A stretch of 64,000 nt of DNA, from assembly GCF_018343525.1 (NCBI RefSeq), contig NZ_JAGYPH010000005.1, positions 1-64,000 on the forward strand, given 5' to 3'. The translations under genes were made by a program, and so were the position numbers. The notes under the pieces were generated by a model, which was given only the letters and a program-made list of their open reading frames with translations, was not told the origin of the DNA and did not search any database. Origin of the DNA: Lederbergia citrea (GTDB taxonomy: Bacteria > Bacillota > Bacilli > Bacillales > Bacillaceae_C). Below are positions 7,828-15,395 of this stretch, one piece after another (the first letter of the stretch is position 1; every line of letters begins with the position of its first letter).

Positions 7828-9297
7828 TCATGATTTTTTTAGATGATCTACTTTCTCCCTAACCTCTTCAATCTTTCTCATTTTATTGTCCCAGCATTTT
7901 TCACTGAGGTCGACTGGGTATTCTTCGGGATTTAGCGATCGTTTGTATTCGTCCCATAATAAACTGAGATTCTCCGATGCATAACCTTTAATTTGCTGAA
8001 GTGCAGGTAATTCGTACACGAGCTCTCCATGATTGAAAATAGTTTCATGCAAATTCACAGCATCAAAATCAGTCACAAATTTACTAATATATGTGTGAAC
8101 GGGGTGGAACATTTTCAAACGCGATTCTTCTTCCGGGTTTTCATCCCAAAGAGTAATATAATCTCCCTCTGATTTATGGTTTAACCGATTAATGATGCGA
8201 TAAACTTTTTTGCGGCCAGGAGTACTAACTTTTTCCGCATTTCCGGAAATTTTAATGGTATCTTGCATATCCCCATGCTCATCTTCAATTGAAACAAGTT
8301 TATACACAGCCCCTAAAGCGGGCTGATCAAATGCTGTAATCAGTTTCGTTCCAACACCCCAGGAATCGATTTTTGCCCCTTGAGCCTTCAAATGCAAAAT
8401 CGTATATTCATCCAAATCGCTTGATGCAAAAATTTTGGCGTCCACGAACCCGGCCTCATCCAACATCTTGCGTGCTTCTTTTGATAAAAAGGCCATATCC
8501 CCACTGTCCAGCCTAATGCCTTTAAAATTGATCAGATCGCCAAATTCTTTCGCTACTTTAATGGCTGCAGGAACTCCAGATTTCAGTGTGTCATACGTGT
8601 CGACGAGAAACACGCAGTCCCGATGGCTTTCTGCATATTTTTTAAATGCGATATAGTCATCTTTGTAAGCTTGGACCATAGCATGAGCATGGGTCCCTGC
8701 AACCGGCATCCCGAATAGTTTTCCAGCTCTCACATTACTTGTTCCATCGAAACCGCCGATAAATGCAGCTCTTGTACCCCAAAGCGCCGCATCCATTTCT
8801 TGCGCTCTTCTCGAGCCAAATTCCAAAGCGATTTCACCGTTAACGACCTGCCTGATGCGAGACGCTTTCGTCGCGATCAATGTTTGGTAATTCACAATGT
8901 TAAGCAAAGCGGTTTCTATTAGCTGCGCTTCGGCGAGTGGCGCCTCCACTTGGATGATTGGTTCATTGTTAAAAACAACTTCCCCTTCCTTCATGGAACG
9001 GATTGTCCCTGAAAAGCGCATATTACGTAAATAATCTAAGAAATCTTCTTCATATTTAACTTCTTCCCGTAAATAGGCAAGATCCGATTCACTAAAACGA
9101 AAATCACGGATATATTGAATCACTTTTTCTAATCCAGCATAAATCGCATAGCCATTTGCAAACGGCATCTTACGGAAATACAGATCAAATACCGCATTTC
9201 GATTATGGATGCCATCCTGCCAATACGTTTTAGCCATATTGATTTGATATAAATCTGTATGTAATGTTAAACTATCATCTTCATAGCCCTGGTTCAT
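7828..9297 (-). CDS. pncB: Nicotinate phosphoribosyltransferase
   Basis: Forms nicotinate mononucleotide from nicotinate and PRPP, the committed Preiss-Handler step, in the cytoplasm. The protein is 489 aa from the ATG at 9297. It shows the family features SLTLHTDLYQINMAKTYW at the N-terminus, EFGSRRAQ, a GTHAHA motif holding the catalytic histidine region, and IRLDSGDM. The start is fixed by AGGAG 8 bp upstream; an upstream in-frame extension runs into pncA. It begins 5 bp after the pncA stop, so the two are surely cotranscribed. It resembles the YueK type of Bacillus. Confidence 0.95.
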   Translation of the reverse strand: MNQGYEDDSLTLHTDLYQINMAKTYWQDGIHNRNAVFDLYFRKMPFANGYAIYAGLEKVIQYIRDFRFSESDLAYLREEVKYEEDFLDYLRNMRFSGTIRSMKEGEVVFNNEPIIQVEAPLAEAQLIETALLNIVNYQTLIATKASRIRQVVNGEIALEFGSRRAQEMDAALWGTRAAFIGGFDGTSNVRAGKLFGMPVAGTHAHAMVQAYKDDYIAFKKYAESHRDCVFLVDTYDTLKSGVPAAIKVAKEFGDLINFKGIRLDSGDMAFLSKEARKMLDEAGFVDAKIFASSDLDEYTILHLKAQGAKIDSWGVGTKLITAFDQPALGAVYKLVSIEDEHGDMQDTIKISGNAEKVSTPGRKKVYRIINRLNHKSEGDYITLWDENPEEESRLKMFHPVHTYISKFVTDFDAVNLHETIFNHGELVYELPALQQIKGYASENLSLLWDEYKRSLNPEEYPVDLSEKCWDNKMRKIEEVREKVDHLKKS

Positions 9298-9302
9298 AAA
9301 CT

Positions 9303-9872
9303 TCACTCCTTTATTTCGACTGATGTCACTTTTGCCCCTAAGGTGTTGGCGAAATGGGTAAGAGCCCATTGATGACCTGCTTGGTTAAAACTTGCAACAG
9401 CATCTTCGTATATGACAATTTGAAATCCTTTATTATAAGCATCAACCGCTGTATGAAGAACACAAATATCCGTACAAACACCGCATAGATGTACTTCCTC
9501 TATACCCCGTTCACGCAGTTTTATTTCTAAATCTGTTCCGGCAAAAGCACTAAACCTTGTTTTATCCATATAATGTACGTTCGCATCATTTTTATGTTGC
9601 ATGTAAACATCTTCTAATGTGCCATACAAATCACGGCCAGAAGTTCCTTCGATATTATGATCGGGAAACTGCCTTGATTCTGGATGATAGATATCCCCTT
9701 CAACATGTTTATCAATAGCAAAAACAACAAAATCGCCAGTTTCAATGAAGTTCTTAGTAAGAGAAACAATCGCCTTTTCAATCTCTTGTCCTGGTTTCCC
9801 GCAAGTCAACTTCCCATCTTCGGCTACAAAATCATATGTATAATCAACGTTTATAAGTGCTTTTTTTGTCAT
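9303..9872 (-). CDS. pncA: Nicotinamidase (isochorismatase-like hydrolase)
   Basis: Hydrolyses nicotinamide to nicotinate and ammonia, feeding PncB. The 189-aa protein has the cysteine-hydrolase fold motifs. These are the N-terminal ALINVDYTYDF with catalytic Asp, the AIDKH metal-site region, a Lys in DKTRFSAF, and the nucleophile in HLCGVCTDICVLHTA, where VCTDICV is the signature. The ATG at 9872 has GGAGGG at good distance; the five extra residues upstream would overlap that site. Its placement directly before pncB supports nicotinamidase over other isochorismatase-fold roles. Confidence 0.93.
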   Translation of the reverse strand: MTKKALINVDYTYDFVAEDGKLTCGKPGQEIEKAIVSLTKNFIETGDFVVFAIDKHVEGDIYHPESRQFPDHNIEGTSGRDLYGTLEDVYMQHKNDANVHYMDKTRFSAFAGTDLEIKLRERGIEEVHLCGVCTDICVLHTAVDAYNKGFQIVIYEDAVASFNQAGHQWALTHFANTLGAKVTSVEIKE

Positions 9873-9894
9873 TAAAGAACCCTCCATTGATATG

Positions 9895-10473
9895 TTATTT
9901 AAGCTTTTCTATTAAGTCATCCGTGTATTTTTCAATATGAAGATCTGCTTCGATATCAGCGTTTTGAAACGCACATGTCTTCATACCAACGGCTTTTGCA
10001 GGAATTAAATCAAGCGCTCTGTCCCCAATGGCCCAATCCAAATTGTATTTATCATGCAAATACCGATATGCCCCAACATCTGGTTTCCTTGGGTAGCCAT
10101 CGTCATCTGGACTGACAATTTCATCAAAATACTGGAGCAGACCCCATTTTGATAATAACTCCTTTGTTGATAACTTTGTGCGATGTGTCACAATGACATT
10201 CACATCAGTTGCTGCTAAAATAGCTTTTATCCCCTCAAACGGAGGGCTGCCAGCTTCAGCACGGGCATGGTCCAACTCTTTGAATCTTTCCCGGTAGTCT
10301 TCCGAAATCCCGAAATACTTAAACGCTTCTTTTGAAGTCTTTTTCAGCCACCTAAGTGCTTCCACTTTATCAACTGATCTCCCGTGTGCTTCTTCATGGA
10401 CTGCACAAAAGCTCTCCAAAATCGCCGGGTATGTATCAAAAATGGTTCCATCCAAATCCCAGAGTAATTTCAT
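9895..10473 (-). CDS. HAD-superfamily phosphatase
   Basis: A 192-aa HAD subfamily IA hydrolase. Motif I is LLWDLDGTIFDT (nucleophile and acid Asp), motif II is IVTHRT, and motifs III/IV appear as KPDVGAYRYL and WAIGDRALDL. A helical cap lies between residues 18 and 80. It is the first gene of the NAD salvage operon, 22 bp before pncA. A pyridine-nucleotide-related substrate is therefore possible (a 5'-nucleotidase on NMN or NaMN would fit), but this is inference from context; phosphoglycolate-phosphatase-like repair is the alternative. Confidence 0.85.
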   Translation of the reverse strand: MKLLWDLDGTIFDTYPAILESFCAVHEEAHGRSVDKVEALRWLKKTSKEAFKYFGISEDYRERFKELDHARAEAGSPPFEGIKAILAATDVNVIVTHRTKLSTKELLSKWGLLQYFDEIVSPDDDGYPRKPDVGAYRYLHDKYNLDWAIGDRALDLIPAKAVGMKTCAFQNADIEADLHIEKYTDDLIEKLK

Positions 10474-10548
10474 AGGCAGACACTCCCTTTAATATTCAAA
10501 TATTTCCTATAATGTTACCATTTCTTCATATTTACTTCCAGAACAAAA

Positions 10549-10572
10549 GCGGAGGCGCTAGAGCCGGATAAA
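10549..10572. repeat. Fragment of the dispersed GC-rich repeat
   Basis: AAAAGCGGAGGCGCTAGAGCC resembles the fused ends of the 6788-6922 element (AAAAGCGCAAGCGCC and GGCGCTGGAGCTAGAC). It looks like a deletion remnant. The rest of this 120-bp gap between the HAD gene and the next small gene shows no clear feature. Confidence 0.4.
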
Positions 10573-10595
10573 AAAAGAAGATCACAATGGATCCC

Positions 10596-10793
10596 CTAGT
10601 TTTTCTGCTGCTGTATTTGGTTTAAATGGTTCTTCCTCATAAATGGCAATGCCAAGCCTACTAAAATTGCTGTAAATGGGAATTTTCCATCAGCTGCAAG
10701 CCATTCAAAGATTGAAACCGGTGTATAAATACCGTAAAAGAAAATCATTAAAAATAAATAAACTCGTCTCCATTTTCTTTCTTTTGCTGCCAT
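10596..10793 (-). CDS. Small membrane protein, unknown (65 aa)
   Basis: A 65-aa protein beginning MAAKERKWRRVYLF from the ATG at 10793, which has AGGAAGGGG just upstream; an earlier ATG overlaps that ribosome site. It has two predicted membrane segments (about 10-27 and 33-50) with basic ends, and no motif I recognise. It follows the TadG-like gene by 24 bp on the same strand, so it may be the last gene of the tad operon. A weak hairpin with a T tract (about 10570-10590) follows. Function unknown. Confidence 0.65.
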   Translation of the reverse strand: MAAKERKWRRVYLFLMIFFYGIYTPVSIFEWLAADGKFPFTAILVGLALPFMRKNHLNQIQQQKN

Positions 10794-10817
10794 ATTCCCC
10801 TTCCTTTCCAAATAAAA

Positions 10818-11498
10818 TCAATTCAGTTTAATTGTTTGGCTAATGGAAAGCTGTGAAACAAAATCTACTTTTGGACCTGCTGATTCTTGGAAAAGCTTCT
10901 TTTTAATGCCACTAAAATATTTATTATAGGCACTTCCTTCTACATTATTTGATGCCTTCACATAAATTCTTTCGTCCTTAAAAACTTGCATTTCTGCCTC
11001 ATTGACATTTCCGTTATTGGCGACAATTGCGGCTACAGCAGCAGTTTTCATCTTAGGAATTATTTTAAAGCGAATATCATTTTCTAGCTGATTTCGCAGT
11101 GCTTCCTTACCAATACCTGACCGAAGTTGTTCTGATATAACTTGATTAATAGCTTTCCTCCTAATCTCATTATCACTATCATTTCGATAAGAATGGTTAG
11201 AACGTAATTGAGTGATTCGCTTATCCACCTTTTCCCTAATTGTTTCGGGATAGCTTTCAATCATTCCAATTAGCGACCGCTCATATTCATCTATTGAATA
11301 CCATATTTCTTCATATAAGACTGATGTCGCAGCTAGACTCGCTTGCTGTGATGTCGTATTGGCCTGCTCTTTTACTGCCAACACTTGCGTCATATTAACA
11401 ACTAACATAAAGAGAATCATCATAATGGAAAGAAGGCCAAGCATGAATAAAACGGCATTCCCATCTTCATTCTTCAAAATATTCTTCAGGAATTTCAT
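10818..11498 (-). CDS. TadG-like pseudopilin (no VWA domain)
   Basis: A 226-aa protein with a short basic leader, then NEDGNAVLFMLGLLSIMMILFML. This is a pilin-like hydrophobic N-terminus with Gly13 as a probable prepilin peptidase site. The +5 residue is Phe rather than the Glu of true pilins, as is common in TadG-type proteins. The remaining 190 residues are extracytoplasmic and charged. TadG proteins often carry a C-terminal VWA domain; none is visible here, and a separate VWA lipoprotein lies in the same operon. The ATG overlaps the tadE stop (ATGA). Likely a minor component of Flp pilus assembly. Confidence 0.72.
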   Translation of the reverse strand: MKFLKNILKNEDGNAVLFMLGLLSIMMILFMLVVNMTQVLAVKEQANTTSQQASLAATSVLYEEIWYSIDEYERSLIGMIESYPETIREKVDKRITQLRSNHSYRNDSDNEIRRKAINQVISEQLRSGIGKEALRNQLENDIRFKIIPKMKTAAVAAIVANNGNVNEAEMQVFKDERIYVKASNNVEGSAYNKYFSGIKKKLFQESAGPKVDFVSQLSISQTIKLN

Positions 11499-11884
11499 TC
11501 TATCACCCTGCCCTTTGCAGTTGACGAAAAGGAGTAGGAGGGCGCAGCACCAAAATATTTTTGCGGAAGAAAGACAAAGCGTATATTCGCATTTACAGTA
11601 GCAGTATAATTTTTCTCACCACTTATAGGAGCACTTTGAAAAGAAAGATAGCTCCCCCCTGCCGAAATAATTTCTTGGGCTGCAGCAGATGCTTCACCCC
11701 GATTTTTTGTTAAAGAATATACTTTACCTGCTTCATTGGCAGCGGATTGAACTAAAATTACCGCGTGAATGGAAACAATTAACTGCCACATGATGACTAC
11801 GACTAATAGAATAAATGGTAGTATTCCGAGAAATTCAATCGTCGCAGAACCTTCCTCATTTTGAATATATTTTTTTGAGCTCAT
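11495..11884 (-). CDS. tadE: TadE-like pseudopilin
   Basis: A 129-aa protein starting MSSKKYIQNEEGSATIEFLG. The leader is basic, Gly12 precedes the cleavage point and Glu17 is at +5, the class III prepilin motif. A hydrophobic helix (ILPFILLVVVIMWQLIVSI) follows and then QSAANEAGKVYS, typical of TadE (the aanEAar pattern). TadE is processed like the pilin and is needed for Flp pilus formation. The ATG at 11884 has only a distant AAAGGGG. Translationally coupled to the TadG-like gene downstream. Confidence 0.82.
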   Translation of the reverse strand: MSSKKYIQNEEGSATIEFLGILPFILLVVVIMWQLIVSIHAVILVQSAANEAGKVYSLTKNRGEASAAAQEIISAGGSYLSFQSAPISGEKNYTATVNANIRFVFLPQKYFGAAPSYSFSSTAKGRVIE

Positions 11885-11907
11885 TATGCTAAAAAGCCCC
11901 TTTCCTG

Positions 11908-12624
11908 TTACGCAAAAGCCTTATTTTTGTCCAAGCGTAAGGAACTTAAGTTCTCACGCCATTTAATGGTAAGTGATGTTAATACAACGATAAAGATCGG
12001 GAAGAAAATCGTATTTAGAAAAATTTGTGTAATCATAATTGCTGCATATGAAGGTGTAATTGATAAAATGATAAAGTTTAAAAATACGCCAATCCCTAAT
12101 TCCAATAAGCTAAATAGTAAGATACAAAAAATTAAACCTAGAAAGTGCTTTTTGAAAATTTGCAAGCTTTCTCTCACACTCTTCCAGACTGATTTTTCAT
12201 CATTCAATGCAATAATAGGAGCGGAAATAAATGCAGCCAAAATAATTAATCCCGGGATAAAGAAAAACATAAATCCGATTACGGCTGCTAAAGCGAGAAG
12301 AACAGAGAATACGAAAATATTAAAACCTTGAACAGCGAAACTATAAAATGCTGTTTTTAAGGAATTTTCATTTCCTTGATATTCATTAATTGTAAATTTT
12401 ACAAAGGGAATGAGTACAAATAAAAGTAAAAGCAATGTAATAAATGCATAGTAAATATCTGCTATCGAGAATAACGAACCAAAAGTTGGCGTAATTGCGT
12501 ATATATAGTTCGTTATAAACGAATGAATGAGTAAGAATGGTATTTGCACTAAGAAAACGATAATCAGGAATTTTTCATATTTCCCAGCAAATAAAGAAAA
12601 AGCGAAAGAAATGGGTTTATCCAT
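11908..12624 (-). CDS. Polytopic membrane protein in tad operon, unknown
   Basis: A 238-aa hydrophobic protein with about six membrane segments and a Gly/Pro-rich FMFFFIPGLIILAAF segment near the middle. The overall look recalls the membrane domains of the UPF0259/GPDPase-membrane type, but I do not assign it. The start MDKPISFAF at 12624 has GGAGGT 8 bp upstream, better than an upstream in-frame start. It lies 23 bp before tadE, so it belongs to the same transcript. A role in pilus export, or in handling the operon's secreted proteins, is inference from position only. Confidence 0.7.
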   Translation of the reverse strand: MDKPISFAFSLFAGKYEKFLIIVFLVQIPFLLIHSFITNYIYAITPTFGSLFSIADIYYAFITLLLLLFVLIPFVKFTINEYQGNENSLKTAFYSFAVQGFNIFVFSVLLALAAVIGFMFFFIPGLIILAAFISAPIIALNDEKSVWKSVRESLQIFKKHFLGLIFCILLFSLLELGIGVFLNFIILSITPSYAAIMITQIFLNTIFFPIFIVVLTSLTIKWRENLSSLRLDKNKAFA

Positions 12625-12663
12625 TATGCAATACCTCCTATAGTAAAAATAGACTCTCGGCAT

Positions 12664-12708
12664 TCACCGAGTCGGATGGTACAAGATTTTTTTGTCCCAA
12701 TTTTTCAT
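12664..12708 (-). CDS. Possible 14-aa leader peptide
   Basis: A very short reading frame, MKNWDKKILYHPTR, has a strong GGAGGGG ribosome site 2-6 bp before its ATG. It ends inside a small hairpin (CTCGG/CCGAG) that precedes the next gene's Shine-Dalgarno site. The ribosome site lies in its own hairpin (CCCCTA/TAGGAGGGG). The layout resembles a translated leader controlling the membrane-protein gene at 11908-12624. No functional evidence; it could be chance. Confidence 0.25.
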   Translation of the reverse strand: MKNWDKKILYHPTR

Positions 12709-12784
12709 GTCCCCTCCTACTTTTAATAGGGGATTGACTATTCTGTATTGAATGAGATAAATAATCTACGTACAAAGTATTCTA

Positions 12785-12865
12785 TCACCGTTGATTTCCG
12801 TTCCAGGCGGACGCGTTCCGGGGGGACCCGCGGAAAGCGAGCAACTGTAGCGGAAATCAACCAAG
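12785..12865. repeat. GC-rich inverted-repeat element, Bacillaceae type
   Basis: GTTGATTTCCG at the left is matched by CGGAAATCAAC at the right. The interior is GC-rich (GGACGCGTTCCGGGGGGACCCGCGG, described here as a hairpin-forming core), in a region that is otherwise AT-rich. Such palindromic intergenic elements are frequent in Bacillus genomes. The rest of the 12709-13040 gap shows no gene; a 60-80-codon frame across it is chance. Confidence 0.6.
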
Positions 12866-13040
12866 CACTACCTTGGTAAAAAAGCCTTTTTAAAAAATAA
12901 ATATGTAAAGCTTCTTTGGCGTGTCTTTTTTTGAAAGGTTTAAAAACAAATACCAAATATTCAATAAAGCTCAATTCCAAGTAGGTTTTTGGAAATTCGG
13001 CGGATTTACGCCTCGAAATTCTGTGAGTCTATAAAAATGA

Positions 13041-13862
13041 TTATTTAGCTGCCGGACCCCTTAACCTTTTTTCACGTTCCTTAATGAGCTGTTTGCCGCT
13101 GTTTGTCGTATCTTCAATCTTATGTCGAATCTGCTCATCAAAAGGCAAATGCTTAATGGACTGTTCGAACTTAAATTGTGCTACCCGATCATCGAGAATA
13201 TGTAGGTTATCCTTCATCCCCATTAAGAACTTCCAGCTTTCCCGTGGAAGCTTACTTTTAAAGTTTCTTTTTTCTACTGCTTGAAAGAATGCCGGAAGTA
13301 TCTCTTCATATTCAGACAGCAGCACCCCTTGCTGAAATTGGAGAAGATCTAATTTTGATAAAGCGGTCAAAGTATCATCAATATCCTTATCCCCGATGAC
13401 ATGTTTAACTAAAATCTCATTGTCATAATATTTTTCATACTTATTGTAAATTTGATTAAAATCTGTTTGTACGCGCATGAGTTTTTCAAATAAACTTTTA
13501 CCCTTAACAATCGGATCACTAGTAGAGACGTCGCCACTCGACGATACTTCGTTTTCAATTGCCTCGATTGTATGTTTATAAAAATCGGGATGAATTTTAC
13601 TGCGGGGCTCCATTATATTAAAAATATTCGCAGAAGCACCTGAAAAGAGAGTTAAAGGAAGCAATGCAGCTCTATATTCCTCACTTGGTCCTGAATCCAG
13701 GGAAATAACTGCATATCCTTTAAACTTATTTGGATCATTCGTATGGTAGTTTACAAGGTAATATTCGTTTCCGTTTATGACGTATGCGAAAGGATTCAAC
13801 GTATACTGTTCTAGCCATTTTTTATATTGTGCTGCTTTTCGCATTAATTGGTCTGTATTCAT
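13041..13862 (-). CDS. Unknown soluble protein in tad operon
   Basis: A 273-aa protein from the ATG at 13862 (GAGGTGG upstream; a GTG three codons earlier is less likely). It has no signal peptide or membrane segment. The N-terminal 90 residues contain a short beta-rich stretch (NEYYLVNYH, KFKGYAVISLDSG). The remainder looks helical and charged, ending in a basic tail with KEREKRLRGP. I do not recognise the family. It lies directly downstream of the Trp-repeat secreted protein, with a strong hairpin between them, so it may be a cytoplasmic partner, chaperone or immunity-like protein. That role is inference from position. Confidence 0.75.
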   Translation of the reverse strand: MNTDQLMRKAAQYKKWLEQYTLNPFAYVINGNEYYLVNYHTNDPNKFKGYAVISLDSGPSEEYRAALLPLTLFSGASANIFNIMEPRSKIHPDFYKHTIEAIENEVSSSGDVSTSDPIVKGKSLFEKLMRVQTDFNQIYNKYEKYYDNEILVKHVIGDKDIDDTLTALSKLDLLQFQQGVLLSEYEEILPAFFQAVEKRNFKSKLPRESWKFLMGMKDNLHILDDRVAQFKFEQSIKHLPFDEQIRHKIEDTTNSGKQLIKEREKRLRGPAAK

Positions 13863-13896
13863 GGAATCCACCTCGATATTATATGTAAAATGATTA

Positions 13897-13925
13897 GCTC
13901 AAAGGTGGCATAGCAACCTTTGAGC
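13897..13925 (-). other. Intercistronic hairpin without T tract
   Basis: GCTCAAAGG and CCTTTGAGC form a perfect 9-bp stem with an 11-nt loop in the 74-bp gap after the Trp-repeat gene. No run of T follows, so it looks like an mRNA processing or 3'-protecting hairpin rather than a full terminator. It would favour the abundant upstream secreted protein over the downstream gene. Confidence 0.55.
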
Positions 13926-13936
13926 CATATAGATTA

Positions 13937-15352
13937 TTATCTGCCAAACAATCCGCTTAGCTTGCTGAATCCTTTACTAATTCCGTTCGATACAGCATTT
14001 TTTACGTTTTTGTAAGTACTTGCAATCACATCTTTATTGTCAGCAATTAGCTTCGTTAATTTCGACGCACCCCAAACCGCTGCTCCACCAACGACTAACG
14101 CTGCACCTACCGCCTGACCGCCAGGTATAGCACTGGCAATAGCTCCTGCATTAAACAGGACTTCTCCAAAGCTTGCGGTAGCATCGGCAACAGCCGACAC
14201 TTTCTCTGCACCTGTTGCATCGCTCTTTACAACTTTAACGGCATTAATCGTATCCATAGTCGTATTATATGCCCCGACACCTGCACCGATAGCGGCACCG
14301 GCAACAGTAAATTTAGAGAGCGCACCTACACCACCACTTGCTGTTGTAATTGCTCCTCTTGCCGCTGTAGTACCTGTTAAACTACCACCTCGACTCATGT
14401 CGATGAGTAACTTACCTTTTTCATAGCCATTAGTAAGCATATCAACTGCAGTATACGTATCTTCTGCTGCGTCTACGTACCAGGGTGTATTTTCACCAAG
14501 CCCAACCTTGACAGTGCTTAACGCTAAACCTGCAAGGAAATTTCCGCTTGGGCCAAAGCCCGTAGCACCGTCAAGATATTCGCCAATCATACTTACTTGG
14601 CCACCGATAATATCCTCTACCACGAAAGTACTTATATCGGAAATACTTGGAGGTGGGGCCTCAGCACCTGAAGCTATGGTACCGGCCCCACCTCCGCCGC
14701 CACTCATCCATGGTGATCCGTATAAACCACCCGGATTGGACCAAGGACCGTTACTCCAGCCGTTTCCGTTATAGCCTTGTGCTGCCCATGGGGAACCGTT
14801 ATAGGCAGGGTTGTTCCAAGGTAAACCGTTATACCCTTGAGCAGCCCATGAATTACCATTGTATCCAGGTGAATTCCAGGAGTCCCCATTGTAACCCGAC
14901 GCATTCCAAGAGTTCCCATGATAACCTGATGAACTCCATGAATTACCGTTATACCCTGGCGTGCTCCAAGAATTCCCGTTAAACCCTGGCCCTTGCCATG
15001 AGTTTCCTCCATTAAACCCTGGATTGGTCCATCCACCATTTTGCCAAGGATTGGCATACCATGGCCGATCTGTCCACGTATGCCCATCCCAGCCACTCCC
15101 ACCTTGAGTGGGTGCGCCATTCCAAGAATCTCCTGTAGTGCCCGAACCTTCCCAAGATTCGCCTTTCCAAGGATTCCCTTCCCATTCTAAGTCGCCTGCA
15201 TCCCAAGAATCGCCTTTCCAGGAATCACCTTCCCAGGAGTTTCCTTCCCATGGTTGGACAGAAGCCAAAACTGGAATGGAAAAAGTTTGCAGCAATACGA
15301 TGAATAAAGCTAAAAGGGCAGCTATTCTATTAACTACTTTTCTATATCGCAT
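13937..15352 (-). CDS. Secreted Trp/Gly/Asn tandem-repeat protein
   Basis: A 471-aa protein with a signal peptide (cleavage probably after ALA30). Residues 35-110 hold irregular W-x-G-x-S repeats about five residues long. Residues 111-202 hold 10-residue repeats of the type PGYNGNSWSx, with Trp at 119, 129 and every tenth residue through 199. About 24 Trp lie in residues 35-215. A glycine run (219-223) leads into a C-terminal domain (about 235-471) rich in Gly and Ala helices. It ends with an amphipathic tail, ISKGFSKLSGLFGR, reminiscent of LXG-type secreted proteins and pore-forming tails. I do not know this family. It lies between the VWA lipoprotein and the 273-aa unknown in the tad operon. 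A surface adhesin or matrix role, or a toxin-like effector, are both inference. Confidence 0.85.
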   Translation of the reverse strand: MRYRKVVNRIAALLALFIVLLQTFSIPVLASVQPWEGNSWEGDSWKGDSWDAGDLEWEGNPWKGESWEGSGTTGDSWNGAPTQGGSGWDGHTWTDRPWYANPWQNGGWTNPGFNGGNSWQGPGFNGNSWSTPGYNGNSWSSSGYHGNSWNASGYNGDSWNSPGYNGNSWAAQGYNGLPWNNPAYNGSPWAAQGYNGNGWSNGPWSNPGGLYGSPWMSGGGGGAGTIASGAEAPPPSISDISTFVVEDIIGGQVSMIGEYLDGATGFGPSGNFLAGLALSTVKVGLGENTPWYVDAAEDTYTAVDMLTNGYEKGKLLIDMSRGGSLTGTTAARGAITTASGGVGALSKFTVAGAAIGAGVGAYNTTMDTINAVKVVKSDATGAEKVSAVADATASFGEVLFNAGAIASAIPGGQAVGAALVVGGAAVWGASKLTKLIADNKDVIASTYKNVKNAVSNGISKGFSKLSGLFGR

Positions 15353-15395
15353 TCGTATACTCCTCGTATTTATTTAACCCATCGCTGCCTGAACA

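Noticed and set aside
12738..12980. 80-aa minus-strand frame between the tad unknown gene and the membrane-protein gene
   Set aside because: It spans a palindromic GC-rich repeat element, has no good ribosome site, and its product has no coherent domain.
14508..15377. Plus-strand and other-phase frames opposite the Trp-repeat gene
   Set aside because: They are mirror frames of a low-complexity repeat coding region; the minus-strand frame has a signal peptide, a start in context and an operon position.
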